A stretch of 64,000 nucleotides of DNA, taken from positions 1 through 64,000 of the forward strand of contig NZ_CAGKLC010000007.1 in the NCBI RefSeq assembly GCF_903469665.1, read 5' to 3'. Origin of the DNA: Flavobacterium sp. UGB4466 (lineage in GTDB: Bacteria > Bacteroidota > Bacteroidia > Flavobacteriales > Flavobacteriaceae). Position 1 is the stretch's first letter; each line of letters begins with the position of its first letter. Below are positions 32,237 through 39,181 of this stretch, one piece after another. Under the pieces are notes generated by a model. That model ran no database searches. It was not told where the DNA came from and saw nothing but the letters and a program-made list of their open reading frames with translations. The translations under genes were made by a program, and so were the position numbers.

Positions 32237-32547
32237 AAGTTGTTTTTACACTCTCGGTGATTGTGTATCTTGATGATTTAGTTATGACATTGTATAAAAA
32301 TGAATACTTTGGTTTTATAGCATCTGCAGAACAATATGTTTCTAATATTTATCGAGCAGTTCCCGAAAGAATAAAAAATTGTTCCCATAAGAAAGCTTCA
32401 AAATCACTTCAATATTTAGGTTCAAACTATGTTTTTTACAAACCGAATGTCAGGACAACCTGGTATATCTTCTTTGATGAAAAAGATCAAAATTACCTCA
32501 TTGCAAGAATTATAAATAATTATTGTGCAGAAGCAAAAGGGTTATAA
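32221..32547 (+). CDS. RelE/ParE-like toxin candidate, copy 2
   Basis: This 108-residue protein starts at ATG 32221 inside the upstream small gene. The C-terminal half, with NYVFYKPN and TTWYIFFDEKDQNYLIARIINNYCAEAK, is about 80% identical to copy 1, while the first half has changed more. The same helix-helix-strand order is visible. It is followed at 32551 by a bidirectional terminator facing fabD. Possible alternatives to a toxin are a regulatory or structural protein. A classical catalytic Arg/His set for RelE cannot be assigned by eye. Confidence 0.5.
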   Translation: MVGKIEVVFTLSVIVYLDDLVMTLYKNEYFGFIASAEQYVSNIYRAVPERIKNCSHKKASKSLQYLGSNYVFYKPNVRTTWYIFFDEKDQNYLIARIINNYCAEAKGL

Positions 32548-32550
32548 AAA

Positions 32551-32592
32551 AAAAATCCTCATAAACAATCTTGTTCATGAGGATTTTTTTTT
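32551..32592. terminator. Bidirectional terminator between module and fabD
   Basis: AAAAATCCTCAT pairs with ATGAGGATTTTT, and T runs follow on both strands. It separates the convergent copy 2 and fabD. Confidence 0.85.
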
Positions 32593-32635
32593 ATGTAGTG
32601 AGTAACTGAAAACTGTTACTGAGACTGAATACTAA

Positions 32636-33511
32636 TTATGCATTCGCAGTAACCGCTTCTTTGTCAATTTTGTTGATCAAACCTGCTAACACTTTACCCG
32701 GACCCACTTCAGTGAATAAAGTAGCGCCGTCAGCGATCATTTGCTGAACAGATTGTGTCCATTTTACCGGAGCAGTCAATTGTATGATTAAGTTCTTTTT
32801 GATTTCGTTTGCATCCGAAACAGCATTTGCGGTTACGTTTTGGTAAACCGGACAAACAGGAGTTGAGAATGTAGTGGCTTCAATTGCAGCAGCTAATTCC
32901 TCTCTTGCTGGTTCCATCATCGGAGAGTGGAATGCTCCTCCAACAGGTAAAATTAAAGCACGTTTTGCACCGGCAGCTTTCATAGCTTCACAAGCTTTTT
33001 CAACAGCCGAAGTTTCTCCTGAAATTACCAATTGTCCAGGACAGTTGTAATTTGCCGCAACAACTATTCCGTCAATAGAAGCGCAAACTTCTTCTACAGT
33101 ATTATCAGCTAAACCTAAAACCGCAGCCATTGTTGATGGGGTGATTTCACAAGCTTTTTGCATAGCTAAAGCACGTTGAGAAACTAATTTAAGACCGTCT
33201 TCAAAAGACAAAGTTCCGTTGGCAACCAAGGCTGAAAATTCTCCTAAAGAATGTCCTGCAACCATTTCTGGTTTAAAATCGTCTCCTAAAGTTTTAGCTA
33301 AAATAACAGAGTGTAAAAATACTGCAGGCTGTGTAACTTTAGTTTCTTTTAGTTCTTCGGCAGTACCTTCGAACATGATATCTGTAATTCTAAAACCTAA
33401 AATTTCATTAGCTTTTTCGAATAATTCTTTGGCTAAAGCCGATGTTTCATATAAGTCCTTGCCCATTCCTGTAAATTGTGCGCCCTGACCCGGAAATACG
33501 TATGCTTTCAT
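32636..33511 (-). CDS. fabD: Malonyl-CoA:ACP transacylase
   Basis: FabD loads malonate onto acyl carrier protein in fatty-acid synthesis. The 291-residue protein opens with YVFPGQGAQFTGMGKDLY, carries the catalytic elbow GHSLGEFSA (Ser88), and has the second catalytic site GGAFHSPMMEPA (His about 197). All match the family. Its promoter box lies at 33568. The downstream DUF983 gene has its own box, so it is apparently expressed separately. Confidence 0.95.
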   Translation of the reverse strand: MKAYVFPGQGAQFTGMGKDLYETSALAKELFEKANEILGFRITDIMFEGTAEELKETKVTQPAVFLHSVILAKTLGDDFKPEMVAGHSLGEFSALVANGTLSFEDGLKLVSQRALAMQKACEITPSTMAAVLGLADNTVEEVCASIDGIVVAANYNCPGQLVISGETSAVEKACEAMKAAGAKRALILPVGGAFHSPMMEPAREELAAAIEATTFSTPVCPVYQNVTANAVSDANEIKKNLIIQLTAPVKWTQSVQQMIADGATLFTEVGPGKVLAGLINKIDKEAVTANA

Positions 33512-33567
33512 TTGTCTAATTTAAAGATTGAATTTTTTTGAATTGAAAATTAGTTTCAATTGAAAGG

Positions 33568-33575
33568 CAAAAGTA
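33568..33575 (-). promoter_or_regulatory. Promoter -7 box for fabD
   Basis: The minus strand reads TACTTTTG, matching TAnnTTTG, 57 bases from the fabD start. Confidence 0.5.
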
Positions 33576-33583
33576 GCATTTTT

Positions 33584-33946
33584 TTACTTCGTATAATCCT
33601 TAAACATGTAAATCCATGCTAATCTCGAAAATCGAAGATTGAAAGAAGTGAGTAGGGTAATGACGACAGCGATAATTGGAATAATCCTTAAATCGAAATT
33701 CTTTTCGAAGAAAAATTGTGCAATACAGTATGTTGCAATTCCCTGAGCGACTGTTAATCCGTAGTTTACATACATAGCACCAAAGAAATAACCAGGCTCT
33801 TTTTGAAACTTATAATTACAGTGACTGCAAAATTCGTTCATCTTTGGAAGGCCAAAAGTGAAAAAAATATTTTTATCTGTAAAAACCTTTCCTTTATGAC
33901 AAATAGGACATTCGTTGCTTAAAATATGAGTTAATGCACTTGACAT
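33584..33946 (-). CDS. DUF983 membrane protein
   Basis: This 120-residue protein has an N-terminal zinc-ribbon-like pattern (Cys13-x2-Cys16 in ECPICHKG and Cys40-x2-Cys43 in FCSHCNYKF), then two membrane helices (about 55-75 and 85-105). This is the DUF983 layout. The function is unknown. It lies upstream of fabD on the same strand with 72 bases between and has its own promoter box. Confidence 0.93.
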   Translation of the reverse strand: MSSALTHILSNECPICHKGKVFTDKNIFFTFGLPKMNEFCSHCNYKFQKEPGYFFGAMYVNYGLTVAQGIATYCIAQFFFEKNFDLRIIPIIAVVITLLTSFNLRFSRLAWIYMFKDYTK

Positions 33947-33969
33947 GATCTTGTTGTTTTTTATTTATA

Positions 33970-33977
33970 CAAAGGTA
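33970..33977 (-). promoter_or_regulatory. Promoter -7 box for DUF983 gene
   Basis: The minus strand reads TACCTTTG, matching TAnnTTTG, 24 bases from the start. Confidence 0.55.
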
Positions 33978-33994
33978 ATTCAGAACAGGATTAA

Positions 33995-34120
33995 AGTCTT
34001 TTTTATATCTTCGCTACTTATAGCACAATAAAGACATTTATTGTAAAATCGCCTGCCTTAAACGAATTTGTAAACGAAAAAGAGGATTGGGCAATCGCAT
34101 ATGTGACCAATAAAAAATAA
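33995..34120 (+). other. Short open frame without a start codon, possible gene remnant
   Basis: The plus-strand frame reads about 41 residues ending EDWAIAYVTNKK before TAA. It is protein-like, but it has no ATG, GTG or TTG near its beginning and no upstream open frame. It may be the end of a decayed gene, or a leader before the AraC gene. Confidence 0.3.
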
Positions 34121-34131
34121 ATTCTACAGAT

Positions 34132-34992
34132 ATGAAAAAATACCCGGTTTACAGTGTTCAGAATTTTAGCTGTAATGATATTCATCGTGATTTTTATGTC
34201 AATACCTTCAAAGAGCATTTAAAAAGTCACAGTTTTGTAGAAGAACCACACCGGCATGATTCGTATTTGATGGTGTTTTTTACGAAAGGTTCGGGACAGC
34301 ACGAAATTGATTTTGATCAGTTTGAAATTAAAAAGGGAAGCCTGTTTGTGCTACAGCCGGGACAAATGCATCATTGGAGCTTATCCGAAGATATTGAGGG
34401 TTTTGTGATTATTTTTTCACAGGAGTTGTATAATTTATATTTCGGACAGAAGAATATTAACGAATATAATTTTTACCATTCGATTCACAATCGGCCGGAA
34501 ATGGTTTTTGAAGAAAAAGGAATCACTAAAATCCGACCTTATTTTGATTTATTAATTCAGGAAAGTATTCAGGAGGGGCGATATCAACTGGATAAAATGT
34601 TGAATTTGCTGGATTGTATTCATATTGAAATAGCCCGCAAATACAACGAAACCTATTCACATCAGGCGCATTCGTATAATATTAAAATTGACAAGTTCGA
34701 AATGCTTTTGGAGCACTATTTCAAACAAGAAAAATTACCGTCTTTTTATGCCGAAAAGTTAAGTATTACTTTAAAACATTTGAACCGCATCTGCAATGAA
34801 ATTTTGCAAAAAACGGCCACAGAAGTGATTACGGATCGTGTGATTTTGGAGATAAAAAGAATGTTGATTGACAAGCATTTAGCGGTTAACGAAGTAGCGT
34901 TTAAAGTAGGCTACGAAGATTATTCGTATTTCTCCAGATTCTTTAAAAAACAAACGGGATTATCGCCAACGGAATTTAGGAATAAGAAGTAA
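34132..34992 (+). CDS. AraC-family transcriptional regulator
   Basis: The 286-residue protein has an N-terminal cupin-like arm (about 25-110), shown by HRHDSYLMVFFTKGSGQHEIDFDQF and FVLQPGQMHHW. A C-terminal AraC HTH domain follows (about 185-285) with motifs SITLKHLNRICNEI and VGYEDYSYFSRFFKKQTGLSPTEFRNK. The cupin arm probably binds a small ligand. The target is not clear, since the next genes are convergent; it may control a distant operon. Confidence 0.9.
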   Translation: MKKYPVYSVQNFSCNDIHRDFYVNTFKEHLKSHSFVEEPHRHDSYLMVFFTKGSGQHEIDFDQFEIKKGSLFVLQPGQMHHWSLSEDIEGFVIIFSQELYNLYFGQKNINEYNFYHSIHNRPEMVFEEKGITKIRPYFDLLIQESIQEGRYQLDKMLNLLDCIHIEIARKYNETYSHQAHSYNIKIDKFEMLLEHYFKQEKLPSFYAEKLSITLKHLNRICNEILQKTATEVITDRVILEIKRMLIDKHLAVNEVAFKVGYEDYSYFSRFFKKQTGLSPTEFRNKK

Positions 34993-35001
34993 AAAAGAGT
35001 T

Positions 35002-35075
35002 GGGCTTCGGCTTCGCTCAGCCCGGCACTTGAGCTTTAAAGTTATCAAATGTCCGGCTGAGTGAAGTCGAAGCCC
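35002..35075. repeat. GGCTTCGGCTTCGCTCAGCC palindrome
   Basis: GGGCTTCGGCTTCGCTCAGCCCGG (35002-35025) is matched by its complement at 35053-35075 with two mismatches, over a 27-base loop. It lies between the convergent AraC and YceI genes and belongs to the same family as the units at 7650-7740. Confidence 0.75.
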
Positions 35076-35110
35076 TTTTAGCCACCAATTAAATTTAATT
35101 TAAAATCGGA

Positions 35111-35644
35111 TTACGCTTGTTTTGCAAACTGTAATTCAATGTTTAATTTTACTTCTTCTCCAACCAGAACACCACCGGTTTCAAGAGCTGAGTTCCAGTT
35201 TAGACCCCAATCTTTACGGTTTATTTTTCCTTCGATATTTAATCCGACTTTTGTATTTCCCCACGGATCAGTCATAGTTCCACTAAATTCTACCGGAAAA
35301 GTTACTGATTTTGAGATACCTTTGATGTTTAGATCTCCGGTTAATTCATAGCTCCCTTCATTTATTTTTTTGAAAGAAGAACCTTTGAAAGTTAGTTTTG
35401 GATGATTCTCAGCATCAAAGAAATCGCCACTTCTTAAGTGATTGTCTCTGTCTGTATTTGCAGTGTCAATAGAAGTAATGTCTCCTGAAAATTCGATTGC
35501 AGCATTCTCGAAATTGTCTCCGTCTGTATTGATTGTTGCATCGTAAGTACCAAATTTACCTGAAACATTTGTAAACATCATATGTTTAACTTTAAAACCA
35601 ATTTCTGAATGTGTTGGGTCTATTGACCATTTTGTAGTTGCCAT
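35111..35644 (-). CDS. YceI-family lipid-binding protein
   Basis: This 177-residue protein has the YceI beta-barrel layout: KWSIDPTHSEIGFKVKHMMFTNVSGKF at the start, TDRDNHLRSGDFFDAENHPKLTF in the middle and LNIEGKINRKDWGLNWN near the end. YceI proteins bind isoprenoid-like lipids in the periplasm. Here no signal peptide is visible, so it may act in the cytoplasm. I chose the ATG at 35644 because MATTKWSIDPTHS is the family start and the 14 residues upstream look unrelated. Confidence 0.92.
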   Translation of the reverse strand: MATTKWSIDPTHSEIGFKVKHMMFTNVSGKFGTYDATINTDGDNFENAAIEFSGDITSIDTANTDRDNHLRSGDFFDAENHPKLTFKGSSFKKINEGSYELTGDLNIKGISKSVTFPVEFSGTMTDPWGNTKVGLNIEGKINRKDWGLNWNSALETGGVLVGEEVKLNIELQFAKQA

Positions 35645-35683
35645 AATTTTATCTTTTAAATAATTAATTTCATTTTGATAGGA

Positions 35684-35691
35684 CAAAGTTA
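35684..35691 (-). promoter_or_regulatory. Promoter -7 box for YceI gene
   Basis: The minus strand reads TAACTTTG, matching TAnnTTTG, 40 bases from the YceI ATG. Confidence 0.55.
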
Positions 35692-35738
35692 CGGTGGTAG
35701 TGAGCGTAAGGGACTTAACCTAGATTAAGAAATAAAAA

Positions 35739-35764
35739 ATGCGATGACTTTTGGAGTATCGCAT
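35739..35764 (-). terminator. Hairpin upstream of YceI
   Basis: ATGCGAT pairs with ATCGCAT over a 12-base loop. On the minus strand it lies past the YjdI gene and could end its transcript. Confidence 0.4.
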
Positions 35765-35893
35765 CTTTTATTGTTGCTCTGAGAGTCCCCCGGTTAGAGG
35801 GAAGAGTCTTAGTTTTTTGCTACGCATTAAATGATTTTCATGGATTAATATATTTCAATTCAGAAAAAATTTCTTTCATCTGTGGCAAGAAAA

Positions 35894-36124
35894 TTAGCTT
35901 TTGTCATTCATGTAAAAGCTTAATGCTCCTGACGGGCATTTGTGAATGGTTGAAATAATTTTTTCTGTTGTAGAGCGTTCAGGAATGATCCATGGTTTTT
36001 CTTTTGGGTGAAAAACATCGGGATTGTTTTTTACACAATTGGCAGAATGAATGCATTTCCGGGACTGCCATACAATGGTTACTTCTCCATTGCTATATTC
36101 TTTCGTAAGGTCATTTGGATTCAT
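35894..36124 (-). CDS. YjdI-family (4Fe-4S) mono-cluster protein
   Basis: A 76-residue protein of the YjdI type. The visible residues are Cys24-x5-Cys30 in CIHSANC, the DVFHPKEKPWI segment and Cys63 in CPSGALSF. These match the ferredoxin-like domain of the family, with the fourth ligand possibly outside the visible cysteines. Its partner is unknown. It lies between YceI and pirin on the same strand. Confidence 0.85.
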   Translation of the reverse strand: MNPNDLTKEYSNGEVTIVWQSRKCIHSANCVKNNPDVFHPKEKPWIIPERSTTEKIISTIHKCPSGALSFYMNDKS

Positions 36125-36227
36125 GATTGAAAATTTTTGCGGTTAATTTTAGTTTTAAATTCAGACCAATTTTCTATTAATAAATTTAATACTTCTTTTT
36201 GGTTTTTTTGTGCTTTGAGAAAAAAAA

Positions 36228-36270
36228 AGAAACGATAACGTACTGTGATTCAGTATAATTATCGCTTCTT
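36228..36270 (-). terminator. Terminator for pirin gene
   Basis: AAGAAACGATAA pairs with TTATCGCTTCTT, with a second stem TACTG/CAGTA inside. T-rich sequence follows on the minus strand. Confidence 0.7.
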
Positions 36271-36298
36271 TTGAAATGTATGTGAAGTGTCTTACAAA

Positions 36299-37015
36299 TT
36301 AATAATTCATAGGAACTTCCATTAGCAGGAATTCGGCCTCAGTGTTGGCTTTGATGTTTAAAGTTTCAAAATCAGAGATTCCCATAGCATCACGAGTGTT
36401 CAATTCCTGACCGTTTATCGTTACATTTCCTTTTAAGATAAAAACGTAGACTCCGTTTCCTTCTTTTTTTAATTTATAGGTTGTAGCGATGCCGGAATCG
36501 AAATTCCCCATATGAAACCAGGCGTCCTGATGGATCCAAACTCCTTCATCATCAGCATTTGGAGATAAAACCTGAGACAGTTTGTTGTGTCTGTCGGCAA
36601 CATCTAAAGTGATTTGTTGGTAACGCGGCGTTACATTTCTTTGGTTAGGAAACAACCAGATTTGTAACAGCTTCGTTTGCTGATCGGCATTTGGGTTAAA
36701 CTCACTATGTTGGATTCCGGTTCCGGCACTCATCACCTGAATGTCACCATTTTTAATGATTTCGGTATTCCCCATACTGTCTTTGTGTGCTAAATCACCT
36801 TCTAACGGAATGGTAATGATTTCCATATTATCGTGAGGATGAGTTCCAAAACCCATTCCGCCCGCAATAGTATCGTCATTTAGAACTCGAAGCGCTCCAA
36901 ACTGAATTCTTTCCGGATTGTACCAGCTCGCAAAGCTAAAACTGTGATAGGCATTAAGCCATCCGTGATTTGCGTTTCCTCTTGTTTCTGCTTTGTGTAT
37001 TACTATATTTTCCAT
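36299..37015 (-). CDS. Pirin family protein
   Basis: The 238-residue protein has two cupin domains. The metal-binding N-terminal motif is FGTHPHDNMEIITIPLEGDLAHKDSMGN, with His59 and His61 and the HxH/Glu arrangement of pirins. The C-terminal cupin has QDAWFHMGNF and LKGNVTINGQEL. Pirin proteins act as iron-binding oxidoreductases or quercetinases; the YhaK-like bacterial ones respond to oxidation. It is monocistronic, with a promoter box at 37047 and a terminator at 36228. Confidence 0.92.
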   Translation of the reverse strand: MENIVIHKAETRGNANHGWLNAYHSFSFASWYNPERIQFGALRVLNDDTIAGGMGFGTHPHDNMEIITIPLEGDLAHKDSMGNTEIIKNGDIQVMSAGTGIQHSEFNPNADQQTKLLQIWLFPNQRNVTPRYQQITLDVADRHNKLSQVLSPNADDEGVWIHQDAWFHMGNFDSGIATTYKLKKEGNGVYVFILKGNVTINGQELNTRDAMGISDFETLNIKANTEAEFLLMEVPMNY

Positions 37016-37046
37016 GATGATAATTGTTTTGTTATTTTTTATAGTA

Positions 37047-37054
37047 CAAATTTA
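37047..37054 (-). promoter_or_regulatory. Promoter -7 box for pirin gene
   Basis: The minus strand reads TAAATTTG, matching TAnnTTTG, 32 bases from the pirin start. Confidence 0.6.
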
Positions 37055-37119
37055 CGATCAACATGCCTGAAAAGCACTTAATGTAGATTAAGAAAAAGGG
37101 GCTGAGGTTCTGAGTTGCT

Positions 37120-37170
37120 GAGGTTTTTAGGTGCAAAGGCTCAGAGTTGCAAAGGTACAGAGGCTTTTGC
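37120..37170 (+). repeat. CAAAGG-type dispersed repeat
   Basis: AGGTGCAAAGGCTCAGAGTTGCAAAGGTACAGAGG-like units recur every 9-16 bases. A related run lies at 4757-4790. Confidence 0.5.
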
Positions 37171-37201
37171 AGCGATTGAGATGGGCTGGATTTCATGTTT
37201 A

Positions 37202-37500
37202 CGATCTAAGCAATCTAATAATCCAATAATCCAGCAATCCAAAGATCTAAGAAGTCTAACAATCTAAACAGTCTAATAATCCAATAATCCAGCAATCCAG
37301 CAATCCAATAATCCAGCAATCCAATAATCCAGCAATCCAATAATCCAGCAATCCAATAATCTAACAATCCAAAGATCTAAGAAGTCTAACAATCTAAACA
37401 GTCTAATAATTCAATAATCCAGCAATCCAATAATCTAATAATCTAATAATCCAAAGATCTAAGAAGTCTAACGATCTAAGAAGTCTAACAATCTAAAAAA
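37202..37500. repeat. AATCCANN/AATCTANN octamer tandem tract
   Basis: About 300 bases are made of degenerate 8-base units (AATCCAAT, AATCCAGC, AATCTAAC, AAGTCTAAC). The whole gap between the pirin and RamB-like genes holds no gene. The units do not share a spacer size or repeat-spacer order, so it is not a CRISPR array. Confidence 0.85.
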
Positions 37501-37502
37501 GA

Positions 37503-38984
37503 CTAGCTGTATTGCGCAATAAACTGTTGCACAACAGTATCCGTATTCTCGTGGCGTTTTTTCTTTTCCAATGCGATAGGCGGAGCGGCTCTTTCAAGGC
37601 AGTCTTTTACGTCGCAGGTTTCGCAGGTGACCCCTACAATTCGTTTGACAAGCGGTTTTCCTTCAATGAACTTGAATTTCTTTTTCATGGTTGGATTGAT
37701 TAAAATACCAACCGAAATACTTCTTATGTTGTCTTTGATGAAAGGATCTTTTGTGGCTGATGAAAAAACCAGGTATTCATTTCCACTATGGACATAACTT
37801 GAGGTCTGAGCATCAAAAAAATGTGGTTTGTTCTGTTTGATTGCTTCGTCTATGGTTTTTACCGAAACCCATCTTCTGCAATAGTGCTCGTTGGTTTCGT
37901 TTGCATGTGGTTCCTGCTGATTGGTGATGTGCAGTTCTTTCTTGATTTGATAAACGTCAGAACCAATTTTATGTGACATTCTTAAAAAGAATAAGTTCTT
38001 CAGATGGAAATCTTTAGGGAGTAAATTAGTTAATCTTTGATAAAAAGATTCCGGCGAAACTTCAAAACTTTCGATCAGCGTTACAAATTCTTCCGGATTT
38101 GGCTTTTCGTTATTTAAAAAGTCATTGATTTTACCTACGATCAATTGTCTCGGTAATAATAAAGCGCCTGCAAAGTAAGAAGCATAGAAATTATGCAATA
38201 CCTGGTCAAAGTTTTCAAACTTGATCCAGCTGAACGTCAGTAAGCGATCGGATAGATTGAGGTAATTGTAAGCAATTTCTTTGGCCAGAATGAAAGCTTT
38301 CTGCGGATCGTCGATTTCTGTTGAAAGTAAGAGGGTTTTGCTTTTTGGGACATAGATAGAGCGCAGATCTTCTAAGGCTTCCTGATCCGTGAAGGCAATT
38401 TCTTTGATAGTGTAGTCAAATTCCTCTTTTAGAATGGCTTCGAGTTCCTTAATAGTGATTTTTGAATCTAAATTAATCTGAAAGGACTTAGAAAAAGCAA
38501 TTACTTTATCTTCCAGATCTTCAAAATAATTACTGTGTGCTTCCTGATACGATCGTAAGGCGGCGAGGAAAAAACTCTCCCTGCTCAGATTGTAATGCTG
38601 GGCAATTTCAATAATGGTGCTGATAAACGCATTGACTTTGGCGGGGGCATTGGCAATAATGTCGATTAGGTCCGCTTCCTGAATGCCAAAAAGCTCCAGA
38701 GGAATCTCTTTTAAAATTCCTGATTTTAAGATTTCTCCAATCGGAGCGAGGTTGTTGTCCAGTTTTAAAGAAACCATTTGGTCGTACGTAACATCCAAAT
38801 GTTCGCATAAAAGCAAAATTTTATCTGTTTTTGGATATTTCTTTCCTTTTTCAATCTCGTTCAAATACGATTTTGAAAGATTGGTCAGTTTAGCCAAACC
38901 AAAAAGAGAGAGGTTTTTCTGAGTGCGAACCTGCTTGAGTTTTAGCCCAAAAATCAGCTTTATATAGTCTTTTTCGATATCCAT
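37503..38984 (-). CDS. RamB-like regulator of the glyoxylate shunt (XRE HTH + short-chain fatty acyl domain)
   Basis: The 493-residue protein has an XRE-type helix-turn-helix at about 12-66 (LKQVRTQKNLSLFGLAKLTNLSKSYLNEIEKGKKYP). A large middle follows that resembles the ImmA/IrrE-like region without the zinc motif HExxH, then a C-terminal short-chain fatty acyl regulator domain with GVTCETCDVKDC. The order matches RamB of Corynebacterium, which represses aceA and aceB. It is divergent from aceB, which supports the same job here. The region between them has a perfect dyad. I used the ATG at 38984; a longer frame from 39020 is possible. Confidence 0.85.
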   Translation of the reverse strand: MDIEKDYIKLIFGLKLKQVRTQKNLSLFGLAKLTNLSKSYLNEIEKGKKYPKTDKILLLCEHLDVTYDQMVSLKLDNNLAPIGEILKSGILKEIPLELFGIQEADLIDIIANAPAKVNAFISTIIEIAQHYNLSRESFFLAALRSYQEAHSNYFEDLEDKVIAFSKSFQINLDSKITIKELEAILKEEFDYTIKEIAFTDQEALEDLRSIYVPKSKTLLLSTEIDDPQKAFILAKEIAYNYLNLSDRLLTFSWIKFENFDQVLHNFYASYFAGALLLPRQLIVGKINDFLNNEKPNPEEFVTLIESFEVSPESFYQRLTNLLPKDFHLKNLFFLRMSHKIGSDVYQIKKELHITNQQEPHANETNEHYCRRWVSVKTIDEAIKQNKPHFFDAQTSSYVHSGNEYLVFSSATKDPFIKDNIRSISVGILINPTMKKKFKFIEGKPLVKRIVGVTCETCDVKDCLERAAPPIALEKKKRHENTDTVVQQFIAQYS

Positions 38985-39018
38985 AATATCAAATGTAAGT
39001 AATCTAAAAATAATCGCC

Positions 39019-39074
39019 AAAAAAGTTTTTTGTAAATTTAGCGAACGTTCGCTTGTTTTGTAAAAAACTTTTTT
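39019..39074. promoter_or_regulatory. 56-bp dyad operator between RamB-like gene and aceB
   Basis: A perfect 14-bp palindrome AGCGAACGTTCGCT (39040-39053) is centred at 39046.5. The flanks AAAAAAGTTTTTT (39019-39031) and AAAAAACTTTTTT (39062-39074) are exact complements about the same centre. In all 23 of 28 base pairs are symmetric. It is the only strong dyad in the region and the best candidate for the regulator's binding site. A -7-like TAATATTG at 39076-39083 sits just beside it. Confidence 0.75.
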
Positions 39075-39181
39075 CTAATATTGTGGTGTAGAAAATATTA
39101 ACGGTCAGATTGTTATAGGAGAAAAGATCTTTTATTAGCAAAAAATGACGAATAATGGAGAACTAATCAAAAGCAACAACG

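Noticed and set aside
34018-34218. Minus-strand 66-residue frame
   Set aside because: It overlaps the AraC gene start and its upstream region and looks like a shadow frame.
37202-37500. Tandem repeats resembling a CRISPR array
   Set aside because: Units are 8 bases, degenerate and contiguous. There are no conserved 24-47 base repeats or unique spacers, and no cas gene is present.
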